Shown here one piece after another: positions 50,676-61,075 of a DNA stretch of 64,000 bases (its first letter is position 1; the number at the start of each line of letters is the position of its first letter). The position numbers and the translations under genes are program-made. The notes below the pieces were generated by a model that was not told where the DNA came from, searched no databases, and saw only the letters and a list, made by a program, of their open reading frames with translations. This stretch comes from Actinopolymorpha pittospori (GTDB lineage Bacteria; Actinomycetota; Actinomycetes; Propionibacteriales; Actinopolymorphaceae), in NCBI RefSeq assembly GCF_014873875.1, contig NZ_JADBEM010000001.1, positions 8,990,001-9,054,000 of the forward strand. Direction: 5' to 3'.

Positions 50676-51383
50676 GGCGACCTCCGCGGCGGGGGTCCGC
50701 GCCTGCGCGGCGCGCAGCCCGAACGCGACGACGACCTGCACCAGCCCGACGCCGATCGAGCTGAACGCCGTGACCGGCTCGACGCCGGCCAGTGAGAGCT
50801 CGGGCAGGAGCAGGAACCCGACGCCGACCGCCACTGCCACCAGGCCGGACGTGATCAACCAACCGCGTCCCCGGGGGTGGCCGGCCACCGAGGTCATCGC
50901 GGCCATCAGGTCTCCGAAGCCCGTGAGCAGCCACTTCAGCGACAGGAAGACCACGACCAGGACGAGGGTGGTCACCAGGCCGCGCAGGCACAGAGCCGCG
51001 GTCACGATCAGCAGGACGCCGACCAGCGCGGAGAAGATCGTCTCGCCCGCGCCGCGTCCCTCCCGTACGAGCAGCGCTCCCGCCACCCGGGTGAAGCCGT
51101 CGCCGAGCAGCCAGACGCCGACCAGCATCTGGAAGGCGACGACATCCAGGAGCGGCCAGGACAGGAGCACGAAGCCGAACGCCAGCGCCAGCAGTCCGAG
51201 GGTCAGCGACAGCCACCACGGCGCCCGGCCCGTGGCGGGCCCTGGTCGGGACGCGACGGCGACATAGCCCGCCGCGACGCCTGCCCCTCCCACCGCGAGT
51301 GGATCCTCCTGCGCCGACTTCGCACCGTTGCTGCCCGACACCCCGCCCGGAGTACCACCTGGCGTACTGCCCGACGTTTCCAT
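50664..51383 (-). CDS. DUF308-like membrane protein
   Basis: A 239-residue integral membrane protein. A 50-residue Gly/Ser-rich cytosolic start is followed by about six helices in three pairs, the DUF308/HdeD-like arrangement (LALAFGFVLLSWPLLDVVAFQMLVGVWLLGDG is the first repeat). Function unknown; HdeD in E. coli is an acid-stress protein. ATG at 51383 follows a GGGGGAAG run. Confidence 0.8.
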   Translation of the reverse strand: METSGSTPGGTPGGVSGSNGAKSAQEDPLAVGGAGVAAGYVAVASRPGPATGRAPWWLSLTLGLLALAFGFVLLSWPLLDVVAFQMLVGVWLLGDGFTRVAGALLVREGRGAGETIFSALVGVLLIVTAALCLRGLVTTLVLVVVFLSLKWLLTGFGDLMAAMTSVAGHPRGRGWLITSGLVAVAVGVGFLLLPELSLAGVEPVTAFSSIGVGLVQVVVAFGLRAAQARTPAAEVASGG

Positions 51384-51522
51384 CGGCTTCCCCCCTCGGC
51401 CCACCCCTCGGCCCACCCAGGTCATACCCTCCCGGGCGGGTCTCCGCACTCGCGGGCCACCTGCCACCCGTCCCGTCACGCGCGCAGGCATACATGGCAC
51501 GCGGGTGGAGAAGACTCCAGGC

Positions 51523-52734
51523 ATGAACGACCTCGCCACCGGTGTCGGCACGGGCCGGCCCGGCCCGGAGCACGGCCGGCGCCTGACGTCGTACGCCTGG
51601 GGCCGGGTCTTCCTGCTCGGCCTCGCGGTGTGGCTCGTCGCGGTGATCCTCACGCTGTCGAGCGGGGACACCGCGCTGGTGCCGACGGTGGTGCTGCTCG
51701 GCAGCTTCCTGATCCCCCTGACGTACGCCACCTGGGTGTACGAGCGGGGTCGGGTCAGCGAGATCACCCTCGCCCTGGTGGTCCGGGCGTTCCTGGTCAG
51801 CGGCTTGCTCGGACTGCTCAGCGCGTCGCTGTTGGACAACTACCTGAACGCGCCGACGCCGTTCCTCTACGCCGGGTTCGCCCTGGCCCAGGAGCTGGTG
51901 AAGGTCCTGGCCCTGCTCTACGTCGCCCGTCGGGTCCGCCGGCGCACCCTGCGCACCGGGCTGGTCCTGGGCGCCACCGTGGGGTTCGGCTTCGGGGCGT
52001 TCGAGACCGCCGGGCAGGCGCTCCAGGCGCTGATGAACGTCAGCGGGCTGTCGATGGGTGCCCTGGTGGAGACCGAACTCCTGCGCGCCCTGCTCGCGCC
52101 GGTCGGTCAGGGGCTGTGGACCGCGCTGATCGGCGGCACCATCTTCGCCGCGACCAAGGGCGACCGCTGGCGTTTCACCAGCGGGGTCTTCTTCGCCTAT
52201 CTCGGCGGCAGCCTGCTGCACGCACTCTGGGACTCCCTGCGCAGCGTCGCGGTGGTCTTCACGCTCCTCACCACCAACACGAGCTGGGAGTCGCGCCTCC
52301 TCACCCTGGGGTACATCCCGCGGCCCTCGACCGCGCAGGTCCACCTCTACACGGTGACGACCGCGGTGGGATACGTCCTGGTCGCGGCACTCGGCGTGCT
52401 GTGGCTCGGGATCCTGCGCCGCCGGATGGAGCCGGTCACGGCGATTCTGGGACCACCCGAGCCGGCCGTCGGCACCACCGAAGCATCCGAGGCCACCGCG
52501 ACGCCCGCCGGCCCGGCCGAAGCGGTCGAGCCAGCCGGAGCGGTCGAGTCAGCCGGAGCGGTCGAGCCGGCCGAACAAGCCGAACCGAGTGAGCCGAGTG
52601 AGCCGGGCGAGCCGAGTGAGCCAGCCCAACCCGTGGCCCAGGCCGCCGGCACCAACGAACCGGGTCAGAGCGCGACTCAGGCGCCGGCCGAGCCCGCGTC
52701 CGGTGACCGGACGCCGGACAAGACCGACGCCTGA
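51523..52734 (+). CDS. PrsW family intramembrane protease homologue
   Basis: A 403-residue multi-pass membrane protein of the PrsW family (site-1 protease for anti-sigma RsiW in B. subtilis). Motifs: AQELVKVL where the family has E-E-x-x-K, FGFGAFET, and HALWD. The first Glu of the pair is Gln here, which may reduce or change catalysis. The last 120 residues are a soluble low-complexity tail with 18-bp and 9-bp repeats (EPAGAVESAGAVEPAE, PSEPSEPGEPSEP). ATG at 51523. Whether it cleaves the RseA of this window is untested. Confidence 0.85.
   Translation: MNDLATGVGTGRPGPEHGRRLTSYAWGRVFLLGLAVWLVAVILTLSSGDTALVPTVVLLGSFLIPLTYATWVYERGRVSEITLALVVRAFLVSGLLGLLSASLLDNYLNAPTPFLYAGFALAQELVKVLALLYVARRVRRRTLRTGLVLGATVGFGFGAFETAGQALQALMNVSGLSMGALVETELLRALLAPVGQGLWTALIGGTIFAATKGDRWRFTSGVFFAYLGGSLLHALWDSLRSVAVVFTLLTTNTSWESRLLTLGYIPRPSTAQVHLYTVTTAVGYVLVAALGVLWLGILRRRMEPVTAILGPPEPAVGTTEASEATATPAGPAEAVEPAGAVESAGAVEPAEQAEPSEPSEPGEPSEPAQPVAQAAGTNEPGQSATQAPAEPASGDRTPDKTDA
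52520..52625 (+). repeat. in-frame tandem repeats in the PrsW C-terminal tail
   Basis: An 18-bp unit (GTCGAGCCAGCCGGAGCG and near copies) about three times, then 9-bp units of GAGCCGAGT type. Coding triplet structure is kept, giving a Glu/Pro/Ala/Ser-rich tail. Confidence 0.75.
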
Positions 52735-52770
52735 GTGGAACGCCAGTGAGCCGAGTGGAACCCCAGTGAG
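52733..52770. repeat. 18-bp direct repeat spanning the PrsW stop codon
   Basis: GAGTGGAACGCCAGTGAG (52733-52750) and GAGTGGAACCCCAGTGAG (52753-52770), period 20, one mismatch. The first copy overlaps the stop TGA at 52732-52734. Confidence 0.8.
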
Positions 52771-52797
52771 GAAGCCGAGCCGCGCGTGCGCGACGGA

Positions 52798-54087
<1,290 letters not shown>

Positions 54088-54298
54088 GCTCGTGTCCTCC
54101 GTCCTGCCCTGTTCGGCCCGGCCGGGAGGAGCCGGCCGTGAAGGGACCGTGCCACCATCTGTCGTCTCAACGAACGATGGTCGCCTGTCGCCTCCACGAC
54201 TCGCGAACCGTTGCCGGTTGGCACGGCCCACGCGTCGGCATCCTCCACTTTCTGTCGTATGGCTCCCCGTGTGTGTGGGAGACCCGTCTTCGCTGAGG

Positions 54299-55402
54299 TC
54301 ACGCGAGATCGCGCGTTGCCAGCAAACGGGTCGCCGCAGCGGCAACCCGTTCATCAGTCGCAGTGAACGCTACCCGGACATGCCGGGCACCCGCCGCGCC
54401 GTAGAAGTCACCTGGAGTGACGAGGACGCCCCTGTCCGCGCACCATCGCACGGTGTCCGCGCAGGGTTCGTCCCGTGTTGCCCAGAGGTACAACGAACCT
54501 TGGGAATGGTCGACGCGGAAGCCCGCGGACTCGAAGGCGTGTCGCAGGGTGTCCCTGCGGGCGGCGTACCGGGAGCGTTGTTCGTCGGCGTGCGCGTCGT
54601 CGTGCAGCGCCGCTGTCATGGCCGCCTGGACCGGCCCCGGGACGATCATCCCGGCGTGCTTACGGACGCCCAGAAGCTCTTGCACACAAGAGGAATCGCC
54701 CGCGACGAAGCCCGCGCGATAACCCGCGAGGTTGGAACGCTTGGACAGCGAGTGAACCGCGATCAGGCCCTCGTGGCTGCCGCCGCACACCTCGGGGTCC
54801 AGGACCGACACCGGCCGCGCGTCCCAGCCGAACTCGAAGTAGCACTCGTCGGAGGCGACGAGTGCGCCCCGCTCGCGGGCCCACGCCACGACCTTCGCCA
54901 GGTGGTCGGCGGGGAAGATCTTGCCCGTGGGGTTGGAAGGTGAGTTGAGCCACACCAACTTGACCCGTTCGGGCCCGAGCGCGACCGTCGAGTCGGTCGC
55001 GACGACGGTGCATCCGGCGATCTGGGCGCCGACGGCGTAGGTCGGGTAGGCGGCCTCGGGGATGACCACGACGTCGCCCGGGCCGAGCCCGAGCATGGTC
55101 GGCAGCCAGGCCACGAACTCCTTCGACCCCACGGTGGGGATGACGGCGTCGGGACTCACTCCGGGGACACCGAGCCGGCGGTGGAGATAACCGGCGGCGG
55201 CTTCGCGGAGTTCCTGAGTTCCCTGGGTGGTCGGATAGCCCGGGGAGTCGGCAGCGCGCGCGAGCGCCTGCTGGACCACCTCGGGGGTGGGGTCGACCGG
55301 CGTTCCGACCGACAGGTCGACGATCCCGTCCGGATGGGCGGCAGCGCGCTGTTTGTCAGGAAGTAGACGATCCCACGGAAAGTCCGGGAGCGGACTTCGC
55401 AC
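54299..55402 (-). CDS. dapC: succinyldiaminopimelate transaminase
   Basis: A 367-residue class I/II aminotransferase making N-succinyl-LL-DAP, between dapD and dapE in the pathway. PLP lysine is in SLSKRSNLAGYR; NSPSNPTG and DECYFEFGW are the usual contacts. GTG at 55402 with GAGGG upstream fits the family N-terminus LPDFPWDRL. 62 bp after fdxA on the same strand, like Rv1178-Rv1177. Confidence 0.94.
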   Translation of the reverse strand: MRSPLPDFPWDRLLPDKQRAAAHPDGIVDLSVGTPVDPTPEVVQQALARAADSPGYPTTQGTQELREAAAGYLHRRLGVPGVSPDAVIPTVGSKEFVAWLPTMLGLGPGDVVVIPEAAYPTYAVGAQIAGCTVVATDSTVALGPERVKLVWLNSPSNPTGKIFPADHLAKVVAWARERGALVASDECYFEFGWDARPVSVLDPEVCGGSHEGLIAVHSLSKRSNLAGYRAGFVAGDSSCVQELLGVRKHAGMIVPGPVQAAMTAALHDDAHADEQRSRYAARRDTLRHAFESAGFRVDHSQGSLYLWATRDEPCADTVRWCADRGVLVTPGDFYGAAGARHVRVAFTATDERVAAAATRLLATRDLA

Positions 55403-55464
55403 AGTTTCCCTCTCGCTCGCCTCATCGGGGGCCCCGCGAATGCCGGGCGGAGCCCCCGGGTGGG

Positions 55465-55791
55465 TCACTCCTCGGTGTTTTGCGGTGGCAGCGCGGCGAT
55501 GAGTGAGTGGTCCTTGTCGACCACGCCGGTCTTCGAGGCGCCCCCGGGCGAGCCGAGATCGTCGAAGAACTCGACGTTCGCGGCGTAGTAGTCCTTCCAC
55601 TGCTCGGGAACGTCGTCCTCGTAGAAGATCGCCTCTACCGGGCAGACCGGCTCACACGCACCGCAGTCGACGCATTCGTCCGGGTGGATGTAGAGCATCC
55701 GCTTGCCCTCGTAGATGCAGTCGACAGGGCACTCGTCGACACACGCCCTGTCCTTGAGGTCCACACACGGCTGCGCGATGACGTAGGTCAC
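55465..55791 (-). CDS. fdxA: seven-iron ferredoxin
   Basis: A 108-residue ferredoxin with [3Fe-4S] and [4Fe-4S] clusters. The cysteines lie in CVDLKDRACVDECPVDCIYEG and DECVDCGACEPVCPVEAI. It passes electrons at low potential in the cytosol. GTG at 55791 follows GGAGGA at six bases. Standard neighbour of dapC. Confidence 0.97.
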   Translation of the reverse strand: MTYVIAQPCVDLKDRACVDECPVDCIYEGKRMLYIHPDECVDCGACEPVCPVEAIFYEDDVPEQWKDYYAANVEFFDDLGSPGGASKTGVVDKDHSLIAALPPQNTEE

Positions 55792-55870
55792 CGGGTTCCT
55801 CCTCTGTCGAACTGACACTCCTAGTATCGCCAGGTCGGTACAACCCGCGACAACGAAGGGTCCATTAACG

Positions 55871-57004
55871 GTGCCACTGTCTGCCTCTGACGTAGGACAG
55901 CGGGTCGTCGTTCGCCGCCGTCTGGGTGTGGAGTACGAACGGCCGGTGTACGGCGATGTGCTGGGAATCCTCGAGTCGTGGTCCGCCGGACAGCTACGTG
56001 TCCGGCGTCGCGACGGTGTGCTCGTCGAGATCGCCGAGACCGATGTGGTGGCGGGAAAGCCGGTCCCTCCCCCGCCGCCGAGCCGGTTCCGGTCACAAAA
56101 CGGTCCGGACGAGCAGGACCATTCAGACGATCCGGATACCGGCTCGGATCCCGCGGCGGAACCGGACCAGCCCCACACGGGACCAGGCCTCGCCCGGGTT
56201 TCCGCGTCCGGATGGCCGGCCACCACGGTCGAACCACTCGGCGAGTGGCTGCTGCAGGCCGCGGGTGGCTTCACCGGGCGGGCGAACTCCGTGCTTCCGT
56301 CCGGCGATCCCGGACTTCCTCTCGACGAGGCGCTCGCCCGGGTGAGCGACTTCTACGCCCGGGCCGGGCTGCCGGCCTGGATCCAGGTGATCGTGGACTC
56401 CCCGCTCGAGGAGGAGCTCCGTCGGCGAGGGTGGCGGATCCAGTCCAGTGGCAAGGGGACCTTCGACACCACCGACGTCCGGGTCGCGCCCCTCGCGGAC
56501 CTGCTGGCGCGAACCGAGGAGCCCCCCGTTCAGGTCGCGCTGGGCCGAGATCTCGACGACGCCTGGCTCGCGATGTACGGCCGGTCCGGCCGGCAGGACA
56601 CGGCCCGCCAGATCATCACCGGACCGGAGCACGTCGCGCTCGCCCGGGTCACCGCCGCCGCCGCGAACTCGGTCGCGGCTCTCGCGGCGAGTTCCGTCGC
56701 CACGCACGGCGGGAGCCCCAGCGGCTCCGACCCGGCGACGGAACTGGTCGGTATCGCCCGCGGTGTCGTGACGGGCACCTGGCTCGGTGTCGGCGCCGTC
56801 GAGGTCGCCGCCGACCGGCGCCGCCAGGGCCTCGCCCGGGCGATCATGGCCGGTCTCGGCCGGTGGGGCCGGGAGTGCGGCGCGACCTGGGTCTACCTCC
56901 AGGTGGGCACGGACAACGCCGCCGCCCTCGCGTTGTACGACCGGCTCGGCTTCCGCCTCGACCACCAGTACTGCTACTACTCCGCGCCCCGGAGCACGTC
57001 CTAG
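55871..57004 (+). CDS. GNAT family N-acetyltransferase with N-terminal beta domain
   Basis: A 377-residue protein. Residues 1-65 form a small SH3-like domain (GQRVVVRRRLGVEYERPVYGDVLG), then a Pro/Asp-rich linker. The C-terminal half has two acetyltransferase-like repeats; the last contains the acetyl-CoA motif VAADRRRQGLARAIMAGL and LQVGTDNAAALALYDRLGF. Substrate unknown. GTG start at 55871. A TAGTAT -10-like box lies at 55822-55827. Divergent from fdxA. Confidence 0.85.
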   Translation: MPLSASDVGQRVVVRRRLGVEYERPVYGDVLGILESWSAGQLRVRRRDGVLVEIAETDVVAGKPVPPPPPSRFRSQNGPDEQDHSDDPDTGSDPAAEPDQPHTGPGLARVSASGWPATTVEPLGEWLLQAAGGFTGRANSVLPSGDPGLPLDEALARVSDFYARAGLPAWIQVIVDSPLEEELRRRGWRIQSSGKGTFDTTDVRVAPLADLLARTEEPPVQVALGRDLDDAWLAMYGRSGRQDTARQIITGPEHVALARVTAAAANSVAALAASSVATHGGSPSGSDPATELVGIARGVVTGTWLGVGAVEVAADRRRQGLARAIMAGLGRWGRECGATWVYLQVGTDNAAALALYDRLGFRLDHQYCYYSAPRSTS

Positions 57005-57019
57005 AACCCGCGTCGGCGC

Positions 57020-57051
57020 CCGTCCTGGGGCGCGCTGGCACCCCAGGACGG
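57020..57051. terminator. bidirectional terminator between the GNAT and VanW genes
   Basis: Perfect 11-bp stem CCGTCCTGGGG / CCCCAGGACGG with a 10-nt loop between convergent genes. Confidence 0.75.
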
Positions 57052-57068
57052 CCGACCGCGATCGGGTA

Positions 57069-58835
57069 TCAGGTCGGAGGCGTCGGGGGCGGAGGTGGCG
57101 GCGTGGCCGGCGGCTCCTCACCGCACACGATGGTGTCCTCGGGCTGGTACTGCACGTGGTCCTTCTCGGTCTTCACGAGCTTGCCCTCGCGGTAGAGCTC
57201 CCGGGTGATGTCGACGTCGAAGCCACGTACGCCGTCCTGGGGCACACAGCCCGCCTTGGTGTCGTGGATGGCCTTCGGTTCGCGGAAGTTGTATCGGGCG
57301 GAGGTCTTGTCCTTGACCGTCCAGTACTTCGTGCTCCACAGCCGGACGGTGATGCTGCCCTTCGCGCCGCTCACGCTCGGGACGTTGACGGCCTGGACCA
57401 GGACGCCGTAGGGCGTGTTGTTGCGCCACCGCAGGTCGAGTGAGCCCCAGTAGACCGTCGCCTCCCGGCCGACCGGGTAGCGGTCGATGTAGAACCCGTG
57501 CGGCCGGTGCTCGACGTCGTCCATACCGGCGAAGAAGCCGGCGTTGTACGTCGTGGTCGCGACCTGCGAGACACCTCCGCCGAGCTCCTCACGAAGCCGG
57601 CCGCCCTTGATCACGAAGCCCTCGGTGAAGCCGTTGGCCGCCGTGCGCTCACCGACCAGGCCGTTGAGGCTGAACGTGCCGCCCGGCTTGATCAGGGTGC
57701 CGTCGATCAGTTCGGCGGCCCGGCCGATGTTGGTGTTGCGATAGTCGGCGTGCGGATAGGTGGTGGTGAACTCCCCGACCACCTGCTTCACACCGAGCTG
57801 CTGGACGGCCTTGGTGGTCACCTTCGGCTGGGTGGCCTGGGTCCGGACCGTCGCGACCCGCTCGTCGCCGGACTTCGGCAGTGCCGCGAGCACGGCGCTG
57901 CCGAGGTTGGCGGGCGGCACGGTCTGGCCCGCGACAGCGGGGAAGATCGTGGGACGTCCGCCGAAGATCTTGACGCTCGCGTCGCGGCTCTTGGTCGAGA
58001 CGGCGGCGAGGTCCTTGGACACCCGCTTGGCGAGCGCCGCCGCGTCGAGCTTCGGGGCGAGCCGTCCCGACTCGTCACCCACCATCGTCAACGCCGCGCC
58101 GAGGTCGGCCGGAGCCACCTGGAACGACTTGGAGTTGACCCGTACGGTCACCGGACCCGACATCGCGGGGGTCGCGAACTCCCGCATCGCCCGCTGCACC
58201 TCGGCCCGGCCGACCCGCGGCTTCTGGTCCTTGGTCGGCAACGCGATCGGACCCGACGTACGCAGGAACTCGCTCCTGATCCGCCGAGCGGCCGCCGACT
58301 GGTCGAGCACGTGTCCCGCGGCGGGCTCGGTGGCCTTCGCGGTGCCGCCCGCGAAGGTGATCGCGCCCTCGCTGGGATGCCGGTCGATGTCCTTGGCGAA
58401 CGCGCCCAGGGCACCGCTCAGCGCGTTCTCGTCGACGGTCAGCACCGGCCGGACCTCACCGCCGCCGGTGAGGGAGCCCACCAGCTCGACGGGGTTCAGG
58501 GTCCGCGGCTGGTAGACCGAGTCGACGGTGGCGGGCACGTCGAGCCCGAGTCCCGCGTCGACCGGACGCACCGTGTGGGTCTTTCCGTCGGCGCTGAGGT
58601 GAAGCGGCTGCTCGGCCCTGGGCAGCAGTCGATCACGTATCCGGTCGACGGCACCCTCGTAGGAGAGGCCACCGATCTGGACCCCGGCGACGGTCGTCGA
58701 CCTCGGCACCTGATCGCTCAGACTCAGGACGAGGACGGCGTAGGCACCGACCAGAACGAGCAGCACCCCACTCGCCGCCAATGCGATGATCCGCCCGGGC
58801 TGTCTCTTCGGCCGCGACGGAGGCATATCCGCCAT
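57069..58835 (-). CDS. VanW family protein with peptidoglycan-binding-4 domains
   Basis: A 588-residue membrane-anchored envelope protein. Single N-terminal helix (IIALAASGVLLVLVGAYAVLVLSL), then two copies of the YoaR-like/peptidoglycan-binding region (VAGVQIGGLSYEGAVDRI, ...), a VanW domain (NIGRAAELIDGTLIKPGGTFSLNGLVG, GGVSQVATTTYNAGFFAG), and a Pro-rich tail ending in a run of Pro/Thr. VanW accompanies some vancomycin resistance clusters, but here it is an ordinary envelope gene with no van genes. ATG at 58835; no strong ribosome site. Confidence 0.9.
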   Translation of the reverse strand: MADMPPSRPKRQPGRIIALAASGVLLVLVGAYAVLVLSLSDQVPRSTTVAGVQIGGLSYEGAVDRIRDRLLPRAEQPLHLSADGKTHTVRPVDAGLGLDVPATVDSVYQPRTLNPVELVGSLTGGGEVRPVLTVDENALSGALGAFAKDIDRHPSEGAITFAGGTAKATEPAAGHVLDQSAAARRIRSEFLRTSGPIALPTKDQKPRVGRAEVQRAMREFATPAMSGPVTVRVNSKSFQVAPADLGAALTMVGDESGRLAPKLDAAALAKRVSKDLAAVSTKSRDASVKIFGGRPTIFPAVAGQTVPPANLGSAVLAALPKSGDERVATVRTQATQPKVTTKAVQQLGVKQVVGEFTTTYPHADYRNTNIGRAAELIDGTLIKPGGTFSLNGLVGERTAANGFTEGFVIKGGRLREELGGGVSQVATTTYNAGFFAGMDDVEHRPHGFYIDRYPVGREATVYWGSLDLRWRNNTPYGVLVQAVNVPSVSGAKGSITVRLWSTKYWTVKDKTSARYNFREPKAIHDTKAGCVPQDGVRGFDVDITRELYREGKLVKTEKDHVQYQPEDTIVCGEEPPATPPPPPPTPPT

Positions 58836-59131
58836 CTGTCGCGTGCCATCCGGCTCGAACAAGACTCCTCCGCGATGCGTGAGATGCCGCGGCCCGTTCG
58901 CCTGGGCGCAGCGCCGACATCGCGCCAAGAGTAGAGGCTTTCGGAAGCCTCTGACGCCCTGCTGATCGATCTTTCCGGTCCGCCACCGCAAGTGAGCTTT
59001 GCGTTGTCCTGGCGCTCTTCCGGGCGTTCTGCCGGGACCGTTCCCCCTTTGGTCCGACCTCGGTCCGACGCCTTGTTCCACACCGTCTGCCCTGGTTTTG
59101 GACTGACCCGGACGGACGTCTCGACGGGGTG

Positions 59132-59650
59132 TCAGACCTGGATGTCGGGCCCGGATCCGACCGGGTGATAGGCCCCGTCGTAGTAGACCAGGGCCGGCCT
59201 CGCGAGGGCAGGAACGTCGGTCGCGATGACCTCGCCGAGGAGGATCGTGTGGTCGCCGCCGTCGTGAACGGAGTGGGTCCGGCACTCGAGCCGGGCGAGG
59301 CCGTCGGCGAGCAGGGCCGAGCCGGTCACGCCGCGCACGACCGGTATCCCGTCCAGCTGGCCCGCCAGCGGGCGTCCCCTCCTGGCGAGGTGGGTCGCGA
59401 TCGCGTGGGACTCCGCCGCGAGAATCGACACACCGAAGGTTCCCGTCGCGAGCACCGCCTCGTGGAACCTCGCGATCTTCTCCGCGCAGACCAGTACCAG
59501 CGGCGGTTCGAGCGAGGCGGAGGTGAACGCGCTCACCGTCATCGCGTGGTCGACGTCTCGCCACCTGGTGCTGACGATGGTCACACCGCTCGCGAACCGG
59601 GCCAGGGCCGCGCGGTAGGCGGCCGGGTCGATCGGCGGGTGCTCACTCAT
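59132..59650 (-). CDS. flavin reductase family protein
   Basis: A 172-residue split-barrel flavin-binding protein. YRAALARFASGVTIVST, MTVSAFTSASLEPPLVLVC and the late GDHTILLGEV with the GRRGRP-type loop are family motifs. It supplies reduced FMN/FAD to a partner monooxygenase, or is a stand-alone reductase. ATG at 59650 overlaps the DUF6113 stop (ATGA). Confidence 0.93.
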   Translation of the reverse strand: MSEHPPIDPAAYRAALARFASGVTIVSTRWRDVDHAMTVSAFTSASLEPPLVLVCAEKIARFHEAVLATGTFGVSILAAESHAIATHLARRGRPLAGQLDGIPVVRGVTGSALLADGLARLECRTHSVHDGGDHTILLGEVIATDVPALARPALVYYDGAYHPVGSGPDIQV

Positions 59651-60012
59651 CGGCGCGGCTCCGGGTCGCGCCGCAGCAGCTGCCAGGCGATCAGGATCAC
59701 GCCGACCAGCATGAAGCCGAGGCCGTACCAGTCCCCGGCGACGAGGAAGTCGCCCTCGGGACGCGGCACCAGGGCGATCCCCACCGGGATGACCCAGCCC
59801 AGCACGCAGGTGAGCGCGCCGCGCCGCCCGAGGAACCGCCGCCCCTGTCCGAACAGCAGGCCGGCCACGACGAGCGCGAGGACGAGGCCGTAGGGCAGCG
59901 GGACTCCGATCACGTCGACGGTCGCCCGCGACATGACGACGCCGCTGGCGCCCGCGACCACACCGAGGAGTACGAATCCGGCGTATCCGGCCGCCCGCGA
60001 GAGTGCTGACAC
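59647..60012 (-). CDS. DUF6113 family membrane protein
   Basis: A 121-residue four-helix membrane protein, small, of unknown function, as Rv1171 next to mshB. Ends with a basic segment (LLRRDPEPRR). GTG at 60012. Translationally coupled to the flavin reductase. Confidence 0.88.
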   Translation of the reverse strand: MSALSRAAGYAGFVLLGVVAGASGVVMSRATVDVIGVPLPYGLVLALVVAGLLFGQGRRFLGRRGALTCVLGWVIPVGIALVPRPEGDFLVAGDWYGLGFMLVGVILIAWQLLRRDPEPRR

Positions 60013-60067
60013 GCGGGGGAGCCTACGCGCGTCGTTCCCGCGGGCGGTGCGGCGAGCCGGGAGTGTG

Positions 60068-60108
60068 GATCGGCCCGAACTGATCGGCCCGGACGGTCCG
60101 AACTGATC
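60068..60108. repeat. overlapping GATC-type direct repeats
   Basis: GATCGGCCCG at 60068 and 60082, and CCGAACTGATC at 60075 and 60098, in the 108-bp gap between mshB and DUF6113. Minor local duplication. Confidence 0.6.
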
Positions 60109-60120
60109 AGGCCGGCAGGA

Positions 60121-61011
60121 TCAGGCGACTCCGGCGAACAGGTCGGTCTCAGCTCCCGTCCCCGGATCGACCGGCCCGGCGGTGCCGTGCACGAGGCGGT
60201 AGCACTCGAGCCCCCAGACCTGGCTGCCCAGGTTGTTGGACAGGGCGAAGAAGGGGCCGTCGACGCTGATCTGGGTGGCGTGCGCCCGCATCGCGGCGAG
60301 CTTGCTGTCGAGGTAGCCGGCGCCGTCGATCCGGGTGCTGATCAACGCGTCCGGAATGACCATCCGAGGGAGCTCGCCTTCGGGGTCGAGGCCCTCGAAC
60401 GTCGTCAGGTCCCCTGCGGCCCGCAGCCGGCGCAGGCTCTCCCGCATCATCGACTCGGGCATCGCGGTCCAGTAGACCTTCGGGACGCTCCAGGCGTCAC
60501 CGAGATCGAGGCGGTACGACGGGGCACCGGCGAGGGCGTGTGCGTAGGTCGCCACCCGGTGCGCCTGGATGTGGTCGGGGTGGCCGTACCCGCCGAACTC
60601 GTCGTAGGTCACCAGCACCTGCGGCCGGACCTCGCGGATCACCTCGACGAGGTGGTCGGCGGCCTCGAGCAGGTCGGCCCGCCAGAAGCAGTCGGGACGG
60701 TCGTTGGCGGGCGTGCCGATCATGCCGGAGTCGCGGTAACGCCCGGCGCCGCCGAGCCACCGATGGTCGGTGACGCCGAGATGACCCATCGCGTCGGCCA
60801 TCTCCTTCTCGCGGTGCTCACCGAGCCCGTCGTCCTGGTCGGCGGCCAGATGGGCGAGTTCGGGCACCAGCACCTCGCCCTCCTCGCCTCTGGTGCAGGT
60901 CACCAGGGTGACCTGCGCGCCCTCGGCGACATATCGGGCCATGGTGGCGCCGTTGCCGATGGTCTCGTCGTCGGGGTGAGCGTGCACGAGCAGGATTCTT
61001 CGGTCAGCCAT
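60121..61011 (-). CDS. mshB: mycothiol biosynthesis deacetylase MshB
   Basis: A 296-residue zinc deacetylase that turns GlcNAc-Ins into GlcN-Ins, the second step of mycothiol synthesis. Zinc ligands H12 and D15 (HAHPDDE) and H147 (GGYGHPDH) match those of M. tuberculosis MshB. Length is normal. The ATG at 61011 is preceded by TAAGGT at seven bases with no ribosome site, so it is probably leaderless. Confidence 0.95.
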   Translation of the reverse strand: MADRRILLVHAHPDDETIGNGATMARYVAEGAQVTLVTCTRGEEGEVLVPELAHLAADQDDGLGEHREKEMADAMGHLGVTDHRWLGGAGRYRDSGMIGTPANDRPDCFWRADLLEAADHLVEVIREVRPQVLVTYDEFGGYGHPDHIQAHRVATYAHALAGAPSYRLDLGDAWSVPKVYWTAMPESMMRESLRRLRAAGDLTTFEGLDPEGELPRMVIPDALISTRIDGAGYLDSKLAAMRAHATQISVDGPFFALSNNLGSQVWGLECYRLVHGTAGPVDPGTGAETDLFAGVA

Positions 61012-61018
61012 GACGCCC

Positions 61019-61024
61019 ACCTTA
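61019..61024 (-). promoter_or_regulatory. candidate leaderless -10 box of mshB
   Basis: TAAGGT on the minus strand, seven bases from the mshB ATG; no ribosome site, and a divergent gene starts only 64 bases away. Confidence 0.45.
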
Positions 61025-61075
61025 CGGACCGGCTGGTCCGACGGTTTCCGCTCAACCGTGCCAGGATCGACCTTC

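Noticed and set aside
57069..58835. Vancomycin resistance determinant
   Set aside because: VanW-family domain alone; no vanA/B, vanH, vanX or vanRS genes present.
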